A stretch of DNA of 64,000 bases, from assembly GCF_900113225.1 (NCBI RefSeq), contig NZ_FOZE01000001.1:1240001-1304000 (forward strand). Reading direction: 5' to 3'. Each line of letters starts with the position of its first letter. Position 1 is the stretch's first letter. Below the pieces are notes generated by a model, which ran no database searches, was not told the DNA's origin, and saw only the letters and a program-made list of their open reading frames with translations. The translations under genes were made by a program, and so were the position numbers. This stretch comes from Mitsuaria sp. PDC51 (lineage in GTDB: Bacteria; Pseudomonadota; Gammaproteobacteria; Burkholderiales; Burkholderiaceae_C). Positions 53,681-63,917 of this stretch are shown in pieces.

Positions 53681-53746
53681 CCTCTGGCCGCCAATCCCTG
53701 GTTGTTGATCTCGGCCGTTAATACCGGCGTTGCAGCCGGCCGTTGA

Positions 53747-54937
53747 TCAGCTGGCGCTGGCCGGCGCCGACGCGGGCGTCGGGCCGGTCGCCTTGCGCCA
53801 GCTCGCCAGGGTGTTGGCGAACTCGATGACCGCCATCGCGTAATAGCTGCTCTGGTTGTAGCGGGTCACCGTGTAGAAGTTCTGGGTGCCCGCGACGTAC
53901 ACCGGCGCGGCGCCGCCCATCTGCAGCTCGATCAGCGCCAGCGGCCCGTTGTGCGCGCGTCCCTGCGGCGACAGCTGCGCGCCGACCGATTCGAACTGCC
54001 GCGCATCGAGCTGCGGCAGCACGTCGCTGATCAGCAGCTGGGCGCGGGCCGCGGTGTCATTGGGCACCTGCACCTCGTAATGCGTCGGCATGCCGCGCTG
54101 CCAGCCGTGCTCGCGCAGGAAATTGGCCACCGAGCCGATCGCGTCGACCGGGCTGTTGATCAGGTCCACATGGCCGTCGCCATCGAAGTCGATCGCGAAG
54201 CGCCGCCAGCTGCCCGGCATGAACTGGCCCCAGCCCATCGCGCCGGCGTACGAACCCTTCATCGCCATCGGATCCAGGCCGTTCTCGCGCGCCAGGATCA
54301 GGAACTGGCGCAGCTCCTCGCGGAAGAAGGGGCTGCGGTCGCGCGCGCCGGGCGGCAGCGGCGAGGGGTAGTCGAAGCTCAGCGTCGCCAGCGCGTCCAG
54401 CACGCGGAAGCCGCCCATGATCCGGCCGTAGAAGGTCTCCACGCCGATCACCGACGCGATCATTTCCGCCGGCACGCCATAGGACGCCTCCGCGCGCGCG
54501 AGCGCCGCCTCGTGCGTCGCCCAGAAGGCCAGCCCGGCTTGCAGCCGCTGCGGCTCGACGAAGCGCTGACGGTAGGCGCCCCAGTCCTTCGCCTGTCCCG
54601 GCGGCCCCGGCAGGATCAGCCGCTGCACCGCCGGCTGCGGACGCGCCAGCGCCAGGATCGCGCGCAGTTCCTCGCGCCGGTAGCCGAGCGACTCCGCCTG
54701 CGCGTCGGCGAAGGCCATGACGTCGTCGCGGTCGCCATAGGCTGGCGGCGGCGCGGGCTTGCGCGCCGGCTTCTTCACGGCGGACTTCGGCTTCGCGGCC
54801 GGGTGCGGCTTGTGGGCCGTCTCCGCCAGCGCCGGCGCGGCGGCCAGGCCGGTCATCAGCGGTGCGGCGGCCATCGAGGCCTGGAGCAGGGAACGGAGGA
54901 AGACGCGGCGGGGCGTGGAGCGGCGGACAGCGGTCAT
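53747..54937 (-). CDS. mltB: lytic murein transglycosylase B
   Basis: 396 residues. An N-terminal twin-Arg-containing signal (RRVFLRSLLQASMAAAPLMT, ending ALA near 38), a Lys/Pro/Ala linker, then the SLT type 2 domain: FWATHEAALARAEASYGVPA, the catalytic Glu in ASVIGVETFYGRIMGGFRVL (about 160-179), GSYAGAMGWGQFMPGSWRRF and DFDGDGHVDLINSPVDAIGS. It cleaves murein glycan strands in the periplasm. The end is Ala/Ser/Pro-rich. It stands apart from mltD but serves the same pathway. Confidence 0.94.
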   Translation of the reverse strand: MTAVRRSTPRRVFLRSLLQASMAAAPLMTGLAAAPALAETAHKPHPAAKPKSAVKKPARKPAPPPAYGDRDDVMAFADAQAESLGYRREELRAILALARPQPAVQRLILPGPPGQAKDWGAYRQRFVEPQRLQAGLAFWATHEAALARAEASYGVPAEMIASVIGVETFYGRIMGGFRVLDALATLSFDYPSPLPPGARDRSPFFREELRQFLILARENGLDPMAMKGSYAGAMGWGQFMPGSWRRFAIDFDGDGHVDLINSPVDAIGSVANFLREHGWQRGMPTHYEVQVPNDTAARAQLLISDVLPQLDARQFESVGAQLSPQGRAHNGPLALIELQMGGAAPVYVAGTQNFYTVTRYNQSSYYAMAVIEFANTLASWRKATGPTPASAPASAS

Positions 54938-55030
54938 GCGGGACTACGGCGGAGGCGGCGGTAATGGCGGAGATGGCGGATGCGGGCCGGCGAGCGGCGG
55001 TGCAGCGTCAAGCACATGGAAGAGGAGGGC

Positions 55031-57076
55031 TCAGCGGGCCAGCGCCTGACGGAGGTCGGCGCACAGGGCCGCGAACTGGCGCTGCCATTGTGACGTGGCG
55101 GCGGCGAGGTCCTGCCGGTAGCGCTGCGCTTCCAATTGCAACAGCGCGGCCGCGACCGTCTCGGCCGGCGCCCCATGGCGCTCGACCAGCGCCGCGGCCC
55201 AGCGGCGCGGGGTCTCGTCGTCGCGGGTGGCCAGGCCGAGGCGATCGAGTTCGCGCCGCACCCGGGCGCGTTGACGCGACCAGGGATCGTGCGGCCGCCG
55301 GTGCCAGGCCGCCAGGCCAGCGCCGACCAGGGCCGCCAGCGCCATCAGGCCGCCGGCGACCTGGCCCAGCGCGGTCCAGTCCGGATTCTCGAAACCCAGG
55401 CGCTTGAGCAGGCTCATCTGCTCGCCGGTGGAGAAGTTCAGCACCGTCTGCTGCCAGCGGTTGTTCAAGCGCTCCCAGGCGGTGCGCAGCTCCGTCAGCA
55501 GGCCCGGGCGGAGCTGCTCCAGTGCGCCGGAGAACACGCCCGGCGACGGCCGCAGCGGCCGGCCCTGGATGCGATCAGGCGACACCGCCGCGGTCGGATC
55601 GGCGCGCTGCCAGCCGCCGGCGGCGGTCCAGAACTCGGCCCAGGCGTGGGCCTGGCTCATGCGCACGACCAGGTCGCCGTCCTGCAGCTGCGGGTCCGCG
55701 CCCTGGAAGCCGGTGACCACGCGGGCCGGCACGCCCGCCGCCCGCATCAGCACGACGTAGGCCGAGGCGAAGTGCTCGCAGAAACCGAGCTTGCGGTCGA
55801 ACCAGAACTCGTCGATCGCATGGGGACTGGTCTCGCCATAGACGCCGGGGCTGAGGGTGTAGCCGAAGCCGTCGCGCCGGATGCGGGTCAGCAGCTCCCG
55901 GTTCACGGCGAGCGCGCGGGCGTCGTCGTCCAGCGTCGCGAAACGCTCCTGCAGCGAGGCGCCGAGCGCCCGCGCGCGCGGATTCAGGCCGGGCGGCAGG
56001 CTCAGCGCCTCGAGGCGATCGGCGCGGCCGAGGCGGGTGCCCCATTGCGCGCGCGGCCAGGCCTCGTGCCGGAAGCGCAGCGTCTCCGCGAACGGCAGCG
56101 CGACCTGCCACTGGCCTTGCGGCGAGCGCGTCGCCGCCAGGCGCCCGACCGGGATCCGGTCCCCGGTGACGCCGGGGCTGAACTCCAGCAGCGGGATCGC
56201 GGTGACGCGCAGCGGCTCGATCGTGGCCTGGTAGCGGAAGACCGGGCCGTCCAGCGTCGGCGCGGCCTCGTGGCCGACCCAGGTCACCCGCGAAGCGGTC
56301 CACTGCTGGCCGTCGAAGCGCGTCAGCACCTGCGCCCGGAAGTACAGTTGCGGCTGCGCCGGCGGTGCGCCGTCGAAGCGCAGCCGCATCGCGATCGTGT
56401 CGTCGGTGGCGACTTCGGCGAAGGCGCCGAAGCTCATCGTGTCCGACAGCCCGGTGCGCGCGCCCGAGTCCTTGGGCAGTCCCCACAGCGGCGGGAAACG
56501 CGGGAACAGCACGAACAGCGCCACCATCACCGGCAGGCCGATCAGCGTGTTGCGCGCCGCGATGCGCGCCGCCAGCCGCAGGCTCGGCACGCCCTGCGGC
56601 ATCTGCGCCAGCACCAGCGCCGACAGCAAGGCCCAGACGCAGCCGATCATCCACACCGCGATCAGCGGCGACTGCGAATACAGGAACTGGGTCAGCACCA
56701 GGAAGAAGCCGAGGAAGAACACGACGAAGGCGTCGCGCCGGGCGCGCAGTTCCAGCGTCTTCAGCGCCATCAGCATCGCCAGCATGGTGATGCCGGCCTC
56801 GCGTCCGAGGATGGTCTTGTGGGTGGCCAGGGTCAGGCCGATGACCACCGCCAGCACCGCCAGCAGGCTCCAGCGACCGGGCAGCGCCTCGCTGCGCCAG
56901 GCCAGCCGCGCGCGCCAGCCCAGCATCAGCGCGGTCAAGGCGCTGCACCACCAGGGCAGGTGGCCGGCATGCGGCAGCAGCACGGCGGAAATGATCGCCA
57001 GCAGGAAGAGCGTGTCGCGCGCCTCGCGCGGCAGCGGGCTACGGCGGCCTGCCGCCAGGGTCGGGGCGGCGCTCAT
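55031..57076 (-). CDS. transglutaminase-like membrane protein (DUF3488/TgpA-type)
   Basis: 681 residues from ATG 57076. An N-terminal half with about six membrane helices (DTLFLLAIISAVLLPHAGHL; FVVFFLGFFLVLTQFLYSQS; LIGLPVMVALFVLFPRFPPL) precedes a periplasmic transglutaminase domain with catalytic triad in KLGFCEHFASAYVVLMRAAG (Cys), MSQAHAWAEFW (His) and RADPTAAVSP (Asp), around residues 425-510. One more membrane helix (GGLMALAALVGAGLAAWHRR) and a C-terminal DUF4129-like tail follow. The gene overlaps DUF58 by 4 bp and belongs to the MoxR/DUF58/transglutaminase trio. Substrate unknown. Confidence 0.93.
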   Translation of the reverse strand: MSAAPTLAAGRRSPLPREARDTLFLLAIISAVLLPHAGHLPWWCSALTALMLGWRARLAWRSEALPGRWSLLAVLAVVIGLTLATHKTILGREAGITMLAMLMALKTLELRARRDAFVVFFLGFFLVLTQFLYSQSPLIAVWMIGCVWALLSALVLAQMPQGVPSLRLAARIAARNTLIGLPVMVALFVLFPRFPPLWGLPKDSGARTGLSDTMSFGAFAEVATDDTIAMRLRFDGAPPAQPQLYFRAQVLTRFDGQQWTASRVTWVGHEAAPTLDGPVFRYQATIEPLRVTAIPLLEFSPGVTGDRIPVGRLAATRSPQGQWQVALPFAETLRFRHEAWPRAQWGTRLGRADRLEALSLPPGLNPRARALGASLQERFATLDDDARALAVNRELLTRIRRDGFGYTLSPGVYGETSPHAIDEFWFDRKLGFCEHFASAYVVLMRAAGVPARVVTGFQGADPQLQDGDLVVRMSQAHAWAEFWTAAGGWQRADPTAAVSPDRIQGRPLRPSPGVFSGALEQLRPGLLTELRTAWERLNNRWQQTVLNFSTGEQMSLLKRLGFENPDWTALGQVAGGLMALAALVGAGLAAWHRRPHDPWSRQRARVRRELDRLGLATRDDETPRRWAAALVERHGAPAETVAAALLQLEAQRYRQDLAAATSQWQRQFAALCADLRQALAR

Positions 57077-58113
57077 GGCTGCTCCTGCGCCAGCGCCAGC
57101 GCTTCCATGCAGTCGCGGAAATGCTCCGGCCCGAGGTCGGGCGCCAGCGAGACGCCGCGCAGGCGCAGGCCGTAGGGCAGGCCTTCCTCCTCGGCGCGCA
57201 GCACCCACGCGGCCAGGCGGGAGACGCGCTGCTCAAAGGGCAGGCCGCGCGTCGCCGCCAGGTCCAGCCACTGCTCGCTGGCGCGGCTGCCCAGGCGCTC
57301 GCGCACGAGCAGGGCCGCGCCGGCGCCGCTGCCGCCGGGGGGCTGCGGCTGGGCCAGCGCCAGCGCCGACTTCTTCCACAGGATCTGCCGCGGCGAGTCG
57401 CCATGCCGGTAGGGCCGCAGCCCCGGATCGTCGCCCAGCCCGGGCTGGCCCTGGCCCTGCGGCAGGCCTTCCTCGACGGCGGCGGCGGGCGGCGCTTCCA
57501 GCTCGGGCGCCGGATAGACCCAGGCCTGCGCGGCCGGCCGCCAGTAGCTCCAGGTCACGAACAGCCCGAAGGGGAATTGCGATTCGATGCGCAGCCGCGG
57601 CAGCGCATGCCGGCCGCGGGTCGGGAAGCTCAGTTGCAGCTGCAGCTGCGCATGGCCCTGCGCGGGCACGTCGGCGAAGGCGCTATCGGCGGATTTGGCG
57701 TCGGGCAGCCGCACGCCGACGCCGAAGCGCGCCGCCGAGGGGTTGTGCAGCCGGATGTCCAGCGCCAGCGGCTGGCCCGCGTAGGTCGGCGGCGGCGTCT
57801 TCAGGTCCAGCTTCAGGCCGCGCAGGTTGGCGTGGGTCGCATTCATCGACGCCATGCCGGCGCCGGCCAGCACGAAGGTCAGCAGGTAGCCCAGGCTCAA
57901 CTGGTCGTTGATCGACGCCAGCAGCAGCACCAGCAGGGTGACGACGAAGGCGGCGCCCGGGCGGCTGGGCAGGATGTAGAGGTTGCGCTGCGTCAGCGCG
58001 GTCGTGTCGCTGGCCGGGTGGCGGGCCTGCCACCACGCGTCCCAGCGCCGCTGCCACGGCCAGCGCAGGGCCGGCGGTTTCAGCGAGGGCAGCTTCCAGG
58101 CGGGCACGCGCAC
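57073..58113 (-). CDS. DUF58 domain-containing membrane protein
   Basis: 346 residues, apparently from GTG 58113. Two membrane helices near 50-90 (AAFVVTLLVLLLASINDQLS; LLTFVLAGAGMASMNATHAN) precede a DUF58 (vWA-like) domain with the family signature DPGLRPYRHGDSPRQILWKK (about 230-249). Proteins of this type are partners of MoxR ATPases in envelope or metal-cofactor tasks. It overlaps the transglutaminase gene by 4 bp and follows moxR by 34 bp. Confidence 0.9.
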   Translation of the reverse strand: MRVPAWKLPSLKPPALRWPWQRRWDAWWQARHPASDTTALTQRNLYILPSRPGAAFVVTLLVLLLASINDQLSLGYLLTFVLAGAGMASMNATHANLRGLKLDLKTPPPTYAGQPLALDIRLHNPSAARFGVGVRLPDAKSADSAFADVPAQGHAQLQLQLSFPTRGRHALPRLRIESQFPFGLFVTWSYWRPAAQAWVYPAPELEAPPAAAVEEGLPQGQGQPGLGDDPGLRPYRHGDSPRQILWKKSALALAQPQPPGGSGAGAALLVRERLGSRASEQWLDLAATRGLPFEQRVSRLAAWVLRAEEEGLPYGLRLRGVSLAPDLGPEHFRDCMEALALAQEQP

Positions 58114-58147
58114 GGCGGTCTCCGGTCGGGCGGTCGCGAGGCCGCGC

Positions 58148-59101
<954 letters not shown>

Positions 59102-59159
59102 CGACGCACGATATCTCAGAATCCCCACGGTCCGACGACGCCACGCGCACGCCCCGACC

Positions 59160-60113
59160 ATGTCCACCGCCTTCATCAGCCACCCCGACTGCCATCGTCA
59201 CGACATGGGCGCCGGTCACCCGGAATGCCCGCAGCGCCTGGCCGCGATCGAGGACTGGCTCATCGCCCACGGCATCGACACCGCGCTGGACCGGCACGAC
59301 GCGCCGCGCGCCGAGCTGCGGGCGCTGGAGCGGGCGCACTCGGCGCGCTACGTCGCCGAGCTCAAGGCCGAGCTGGAGGCGCTCGAGCAGCAGGCCCGCG
59401 AGGGCGTGCCCAATCCGATGAAGGCGCTGGACCCCGACACCTGCGCCAACGCGCACACCTGGTCGGCGGCGCTGCGCGCGGCCGGCGCGGCGGTGCAGGC
59501 CACCGACCTGGTGATGGACGGCCGCGCCGAGAACGCCTTCTGCGCCGTGCGCCCGCCCGGCCACCACGCGACCCGCGAGCAGGCGATGGGTTTCTGCTTC
59601 TTCAACAACGTGGCCGTCGCCGCCCGGCATGCGCTGGACGTGCGCGGCCTGGACCGCGTCGCGGTCATCGACTTCGATGTCCACCACGGCAACGGCACCG
59701 AGGACATCCTCGCCGGCGACGAGCGGGTGCTGATGGTCAGCATCTTCCAGGACCCGCTCTACCCGTATTCGGGCAGCGAGCCCAAGGGCGCCAACATGCT
59801 CAACGTGCCGGTGCCGCCGTACACCCGCGGCGCCGAGGTGCGCGAGATGATCGAGTCGCTCTGGATGCCGGCGCTGGAGCGCTTCCGGCCGCAGATGGTG
59901 TTCGTCTCGGCCGGCTTCGACGCGCACCGCGACGACGACCTGGCGCAGCTCGGCCTGGTCGAGGCCGACTACGAATGGATCACGCTGCGCATCATGGACG
60001 TGGCCCGGCGCCACGCGAAGGGCCGCATCGTGTCCTGCCTGGAAGGCGGCTACGACCTGGGCGCGCTGGCGCGCAGCGTCGGCGTCCACCTGAGAACGCT
60101 GGCCGGGATCTGA
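59160..60113 (+). CDS. histone deacetylase-family (acetoin utilisation / polyamine) amidohydrolase
   Basis: 317 residues from ATG 59160. Zinc amidohydrolase of the class II HDAC type: STAFISHPDCHRHDMGAGHP, VRPPGHHATREQAMGFCFFN (about 130-149), VAVIDFDVHHGNGTEDILAG (Asp and His ligands near 166-170), SAGFDAHRDDDLAQLGLVEA (second Asp) and GRIVSCLEGGYDL. It removes acetyl groups from a lysine-like or polyamine substrate. No acetoin genes are beside it, so the substrate remains open. Confidence 0.93.
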   Translation: MSTAFISHPDCHRHDMGAGHPECPQRLAAIEDWLIAHGIDTALDRHDAPRAELRALERAHSARYVAELKAELEALEQQAREGVPNPMKALDPDTCANAHTWSAALRAAGAAVQATDLVMDGRAENAFCAVRPPGHHATREQAMGFCFFNNVAVAARHALDVRGLDRVAVIDFDVHHGNGTEDILAGDERVLMVSIFQDPLYPYSGSEPKGANMLNVPVPPYTRGAEVREMIESLWMPALERFRPQMVFVSAGFDAHRDDDLAQLGLVEADYEWITLRIMDVARRHAKGRIVSCLEGGYDLGALARSVGVHLRTLAGI

Positions 60114-60190
60114 GCGGGATCCCGCGCCGCCCGCTGCCCCGATTTCCATTCCCCATTGACCGATAGACCCGGCCCCGGCCGGTTGCCGAA

Positions 60191-61591
60191 TTGATCTCCT
60201 CCTTGAGCTCCACCCTGGGCACGACCGCGCCCCTGAACCACACCCTGAGCCTGCGTGAGCTGGAATCGCTGCTCACCATGCTGTCGCGACCGCGCGCGCT
60301 GATCGAGGTCGGCCTGGTGCTGGCCTGCCTGGCGCTGTCCTGGCTGATCGTCTACCGCATCAGCAAGCACGTGACGGCGGCGCCGGGCCACCAGTCGGTG
60401 CTGCTGGGCCACCGCGTGTACGACGGCGTGCTCTTCCCGGTCATCGCGCTGCTGCTGGCGCTGGGCGCGCGGCGGCTGATGCCGCTGCTGGGCGAGCCGG
60501 TCGCGCTGTTCCGCGTCGTCATCCCGGTGCTGCTGTCGCTGGTGGTGATCCGCCTGGTGGCGCGCGTGCTGCGGGCGACGATGCCCGACTCGATCGGCAT
60601 CAAGCTGCTGGAGCGCAGCGTCTCCTGGGTCGCCTGGCTGGGATCGATCCTGTGGATCGTGGGCCTGCTGCCCATCCTCATCGACGAGCTCGACGAGTAC
60701 AAGCTGGGTTTCCTGCCGAAGAACGCCAGAGGCGAGTCGACGACGGTGTACGACCTCCTGGTGGGTGTGCTGCAGGTCGGCGCCATCATGCTGGTGGTGC
60801 TGTGGCTGTCCTCGGCGATCGAGTCGCGGCTGCTGCGCGGCAAGTCGGTGATGGACCTGTCGATGCGCAAGATCGCGGTCAACCTGACGCGCACGGCGCT
60901 GCTGGTGGTCGGCGCGATGGTGGCGCTGAACATGGTGGGCCTGAACCTGAGCGCCTTGTCCTGGCTGGGCGGCGCGGTCGGCGTGGGCCTGGGCTTCGGC
61001 CTGCAGAAGATCGCGGCGAACTATGTGTCGGGGTTCATGATCCTGGCCGAGCGCTCGCTGCGCATCGGCGACATGGTCAAGGTCGACAACTTCGAGGGCC
61101 GCATCAGCGACATCAAGACCCGCTACACCGTGATTCGCGCGCTCAACGGCCGCGAGGCGATCGTGCCGAACGAATCGCTGATCACGACGCGGGTCGAGAA
61201 CCTCTCGCTCGCCGATCCGCAGGTCAATGTGACGACCGTCGTCCAGGTGGCCTATGGCACCGATGTCGACGCCTTGTTCCCGCAGCTGATCGAGGAGATC
61301 CGGCGCGTGCCGCGCGTGCTGTCCGAGCCCTCGCCGTCGGTGTCGCTGAGCAACTTCGCCGCCGATGGACTGGAGCTGACGATCGGCTTCTGGATCTCCG
61401 ACCCGCACAACGGGCAGGGCGGCGTGCGCTCCGACGTGAACCTGGCGGTGCTGCGCCTGCTCAACCGGCTGGGCATCGACATCCCGTTCCCGCAGCGGGT
61501 GGTGCGGACGGTGGCCGAAACGCCTGTGGCGGAAGGCCCGGTCGTTGAAGCGCCGCTCGCGGCTGCGCCGGTCGCGCCCGCAGAGAAGTGA
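60191..61591 (+). CDS. MscS-family mechanosensitive channel
   Basis: 466 residues, apparently from TTG 60191; no better start is visible nearby. Several N-terminal helices (ALIEVGLVLACLALSWLIVY, FRVVIPVLLSLVVIRLVARV) precede the MscS pore helix and domain: LSWLGGAVGVGLGFGLQKIA (about 256-275), AANYVSGFMILAERSLRIGD, FEGRISDIKTRYTVIRALNG and PNESLITTRVENLSLADPQV. The long N-terminal membrane part makes it larger than E. coli MscS (286). It releases solutes under membrane tension. Confidence 0.93.
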   Translation: MISSLSSTLGTTAPLNHTLSLRELESLLTMLSRPRALIEVGLVLACLALSWLIVYRISKHVTAAPGHQSVLLGHRVYDGVLFPVIALLLALGARRLMPLLGEPVALFRVVIPVLLSLVVIRLVARVLRATMPDSIGIKLLERSVSWVAWLGSILWIVGLLPILIDELDEYKLGFLPKNARGESTTVYDLLVGVLQVGAIMLVVLWLSSAIESRLLRGKSVMDLSMRKIAVNLTRTALLVVGAMVALNMVGLNLSALSWLGGAVGVGLGFGLQKIAANYVSGFMILAERSLRIGDMVKVDNFEGRISDIKTRYTVIRALNGREAIVPNESLITTRVENLSLADPQVNVTTVVQVAYGTDVDALFPQLIEEIRRVPRVLSEPSPSVSLSNFAADGLELTIGFWISDPHNGQGGVRSDVNLAVLRLLNRLGIDIPFPQRVVRTVAETPVAEGPVVEAPLAAAPVAPAEK

Positions 61592-61600
61592 ACCGGCTCG

Positions 61601-61624
61601 GCGGCCCGCGTTTGGGCGGGCCGC
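61601..61624. terminator. weak hairpin between MscS and M23 genes
   Basis: GCGGCCCGC (61601-61609) pairs with GCGGGCCGC (61616-61624) in the gap between two convergent stops. There is no T-run on either side, so terminator function is uncertain. Confidence 0.35.
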
Positions 61625-61649
61625 TGCCTGGCCGTCGGCCGCTGGCGGC

Positions 61650-62117
61650 CTAGGACGCGGTGAAACGGATCACCCGGTTCGAGCCGGGCTTTTCGTCCCG
61701 GCGGACCATGGCGTCGCCGGCAGGGGCTGCGGACCAGCGCGCGCGACCGAGCGTCGCGAGGTCCTCGTAGGCGCCCAGCCGCTCGAAGCGCTCGAAGACG
61801 AAGGGCAGGCCCTCGCCGGCGTTCGGTACGCCTTCGTCGCAGACATGCAAGTGCAGGTGGGGGCCGGTGGAGTCGCCGCTGAATCCCAGCGCGCCCAGCA
61901 CCTGGCCCTTGCGGACGCGGTCGCCGGGCCGCACCGTCACACTGCCCGGGCGTAGGTGCTCGTAGAGGACATGCCGATGGTCGGCCAGCGTCAGCACGAC
62001 GTGGTTGCCCGGCGCGTCGGCGGGCCAGTCGACATGGATTTCGCCGACGAGTTCCTCCACGCCTTCGACACGCACCGGCCCGCCGGGGGCCATCCAGTGG
62101 GGGAGGGGATCGTTCAT
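61650..62117 (-). CDS. M23-type metallopeptidase domain, 5'-truncated
   Basis: 155 residues from ATG 62117. It has the second half of an M23 (LytM) domain: NHVVLTLADHRHVLYEHLRP, GDRVRKGQVLGALGFSGDST and the HxH zinc motif in GPHLHLHVCDEGV (about 84-96), then GLPFVFERFERLGAY, a phrase found in longer M23 proteins. The first half, with signal peptide and the first zinc His and Asp, is absent, and no upstream frame supplies it. The gene begins about 65 bp from the fumarase terminator. It may be a pseudogene or a non-catalytic remnant. Confidence 0.72.
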   Translation of the reverse strand: MNDPLPHWMAPGGPVRVEGVEELVGEIHVDWPADAPGNHVVLTLADHRHVLYEHLRPGSVTVRPGDRVRKGQVLGALGFSGDSTGPHLHLHVCDEGVPNAGEGLPFVFERFERLGAYEDLATLGRARWSAAPAGDAMVRRDEKPGSNRVIRFTAS

Positions 62118-62182
62118 GCCGCGGTGATACGCGGGATGCCGGCGCGACGTGAAGTGCTGGAAGGCACCGCCGGAGAATGAAG

Positions 62183-62204
62183 AAGACCACCCGAGGGTGG
62201 TCTT
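62183..62204 (-). terminator. terminator of the fumarase gene
   Basis: A 9-bp stem AAGACCACC / GGTGGTCTT (62183-62191 with 62196-62204) with a CGAG loop lies about 23 bp beyond the fumarase stop. Read on the minus strand it is followed by a T-rich stretch (CTTCATTCT), not a pure T-run. Confidence 0.68.
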
Positions 62205-62226
62205 GTCATTGGCGCGAGGGGCGTGC

Positions 62227-63768
62227 TCAGCCGGCGGCGACCGGGATCTTGATCGCCTTGCCGGAGGCGATGCGCTGCTGCCACTCGGCCGGGCCGGTGA
62301 TGTGCGCGCTGGTGCCGCCGGCGTCCACCGCCACCGTCACCGGCATGTCGACCACGTCGAACTCGTAGATCGCTTCCATGCCCAGATCCTCGAAGCCGAC
62401 GACCTTGGCGTGCTTGATCGCCTTGGACACCAGGTAGGCGGACCCGCCCACCGCCATCAGATAGGCGGACTTGTGGTTCTTGATCGACTCGATCGCGACC
62501 GGGCCGCGCTCGGCCTTGCCGATCATCGCGATCAGGCCGGTCTTCTCCAGCATCATGTCGGTGAACTTGTCCATCCGCGTCGCGGTGGTGGGGCCCGCCG
62601 GGCCGACCACCTCGTCACGCACCGGGTCCACCGGGCCGACGTAATAGATCACGCGGTTGGTGAAGTCCACCGGCAGCGATTCGCCCTTGGCCAGCATGTC
62701 CTGGATGCGCTTGTGCGCGGCGTCGCGGCCGGTCAGCATCTTGCCGTTGAGCAGCAGCGTGTCGCCCGGCTTCCAGCTCGCGACTTCGTCCTTGATCAGC
62801 GTGTTCAGGTCGACGCGCTTGCTCTTGTTGTAGTCCGGCGCCCACTTCACGTCGGGCCACAGGTCCAGGCTGGGCGGCTCCAGATAGCTCGGGCCCGAAC
62901 CGTCGAGCACGAAGTGCGCGTGGCGCGTGGCGGCGCAGTTCGGGATCATCGCGATCGGCTTGGAGGCCGCGTGCGTCGGATAGGTCTTGATCTTGACGTC
63001 CAGCACCGTGGTCAGGCCGCCCAGGCCCTGCGCGCCGATGCCTAGCGCGTTGACCTTCTCGTACAGCTCGATGCGCAGTTCCTCCAGCTTGTTCTGGGGG
63101 CCGCGCTCGAGCAGCTCATACATGTCGATGTCGTCCATCAACGCTTCCTTGGCCAGCAGCGCCGCCTTCTCGGCCGTGCCGCCGACGCCGATGCCCAGCA
63201 TGCCCGGCGGACACCAGCCCGCGCCCATGGTCGGCACGGTCTTGAGCACCCAGTCGACGATGTTCTCGCTCGGGTTGAGCATGTAGACCTTGCTCTTGTT
63301 CTCCGAGCCGCCGCCCTTGGCCGCGACGATCACGTCGACGGTGTTGCCGGGCACGACCTCCATGAAGATCACCGCCGGCGTGTTGTCCTTGGTGTTCTTG
63401 CGCTCGAAGATCGGATCGCTGAGCACCGAGGCGCGCAGCTTGTTGTCGGGATGGTTGTAGGCGCGGCGCACGCCCTCGTTGACGGCGTCCTGGATGGAGC
63501 CGGGGAAGTCGGCCCAGCGCACGTCCATGCCGATCTTGAGGAAGACGTTGACGATGCCGGTGTCCTGGCAGATCGGACGACGGCCTTCGGCGCACATCTT
63601 CGAGTTGGTCAGGATCTGCGCGATGGCGTCCTTGGCGGCCGGGCTCTGTTCGCGCTCATAGGCGCGGGCCAGGTGCTGGATGTAGTCGGCCGGGTGGTAG
63701 TAGCTGATGTACTGCAGCGCGGCGGCGACGCTTTCGACGAGGTCGGCGTAACGGATCGTGGTGGTCAT
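62227..63768 (-). CDS. class I (iron-sulfur) fumarate hydratase
   Basis: 513 residues from ATG 63768. Cluster cysteines are in GRRPICQDTGIVNVFLKIGM (about 60-79), GWCPPGMLGIGVGG (about 185) and PNCAATRHAHFVLDG (about 275). FumA/FumB-type motifs NTKDNTPAVIFMEVVPGNTV and VVGPAGPTTATRMDKFTDMM (about 405-424), DAGGTSAHITGPAEWQ near the end. It interconverts fumarate and malate in the citric acid cycle and is oxygen-sensitive. No second subunit gene is beside it, as expected for the one-chain form. Confidence 0.96.
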   Translation of the reverse strand: MTTTIRYADLVESVAAALQYISYYHPADYIQHLARAYEREQSPAAKDAIAQILTNSKMCAEGRRPICQDTGIVNVFLKIGMDVRWADFPGSIQDAVNEGVRRAYNHPDNKLRASVLSDPIFERKNTKDNTPAVIFMEVVPGNTVDVIVAAKGGGSENKSKVYMLNPSENIVDWVLKTVPTMGAGWCPPGMLGIGVGGTAEKAALLAKEALMDDIDMYELLERGPQNKLEELRIELYEKVNALGIGAQGLGGLTTVLDVKIKTYPTHAASKPIAMIPNCAATRHAHFVLDGSGPSYLEPPSLDLWPDVKWAPDYNKSKRVDLNTLIKDEVASWKPGDTLLLNGKMLTGRDAAHKRIQDMLAKGESLPVDFTNRVIYYVGPVDPVRDEVVGPAGPTTATRMDKFTDMMLEKTGLIAMIGKAERGPVAIESIKNHKSAYLMAVGGSAYLVSKAIKHAKVVGFEDLGMEAIYEFDVVDMPVTVAVDAGGTSAHITGPAEWQQRIASGKAIKIPVAAG

Positions 63769-63917
63769 GGTGGGGCTCGGGGATCCAGGGACGCGGCGGA
63801 TTATCCTCCACCGCCCCATTGCCCCGCCGCCGGCAGCGGCTTCCGAGCGGCATGCGCACGGTGCGGTCCGCACGCCGGGCAGTCGACCGCCGGTCCGGCG
63901 CCCCGAGCCGGGGAGCC

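Noticed and set aside
59160-60113. Acetoin utilisation gene acuC
   Set aside because: The fold matches, but no acetoin genes are nearby, so only the general family is called.
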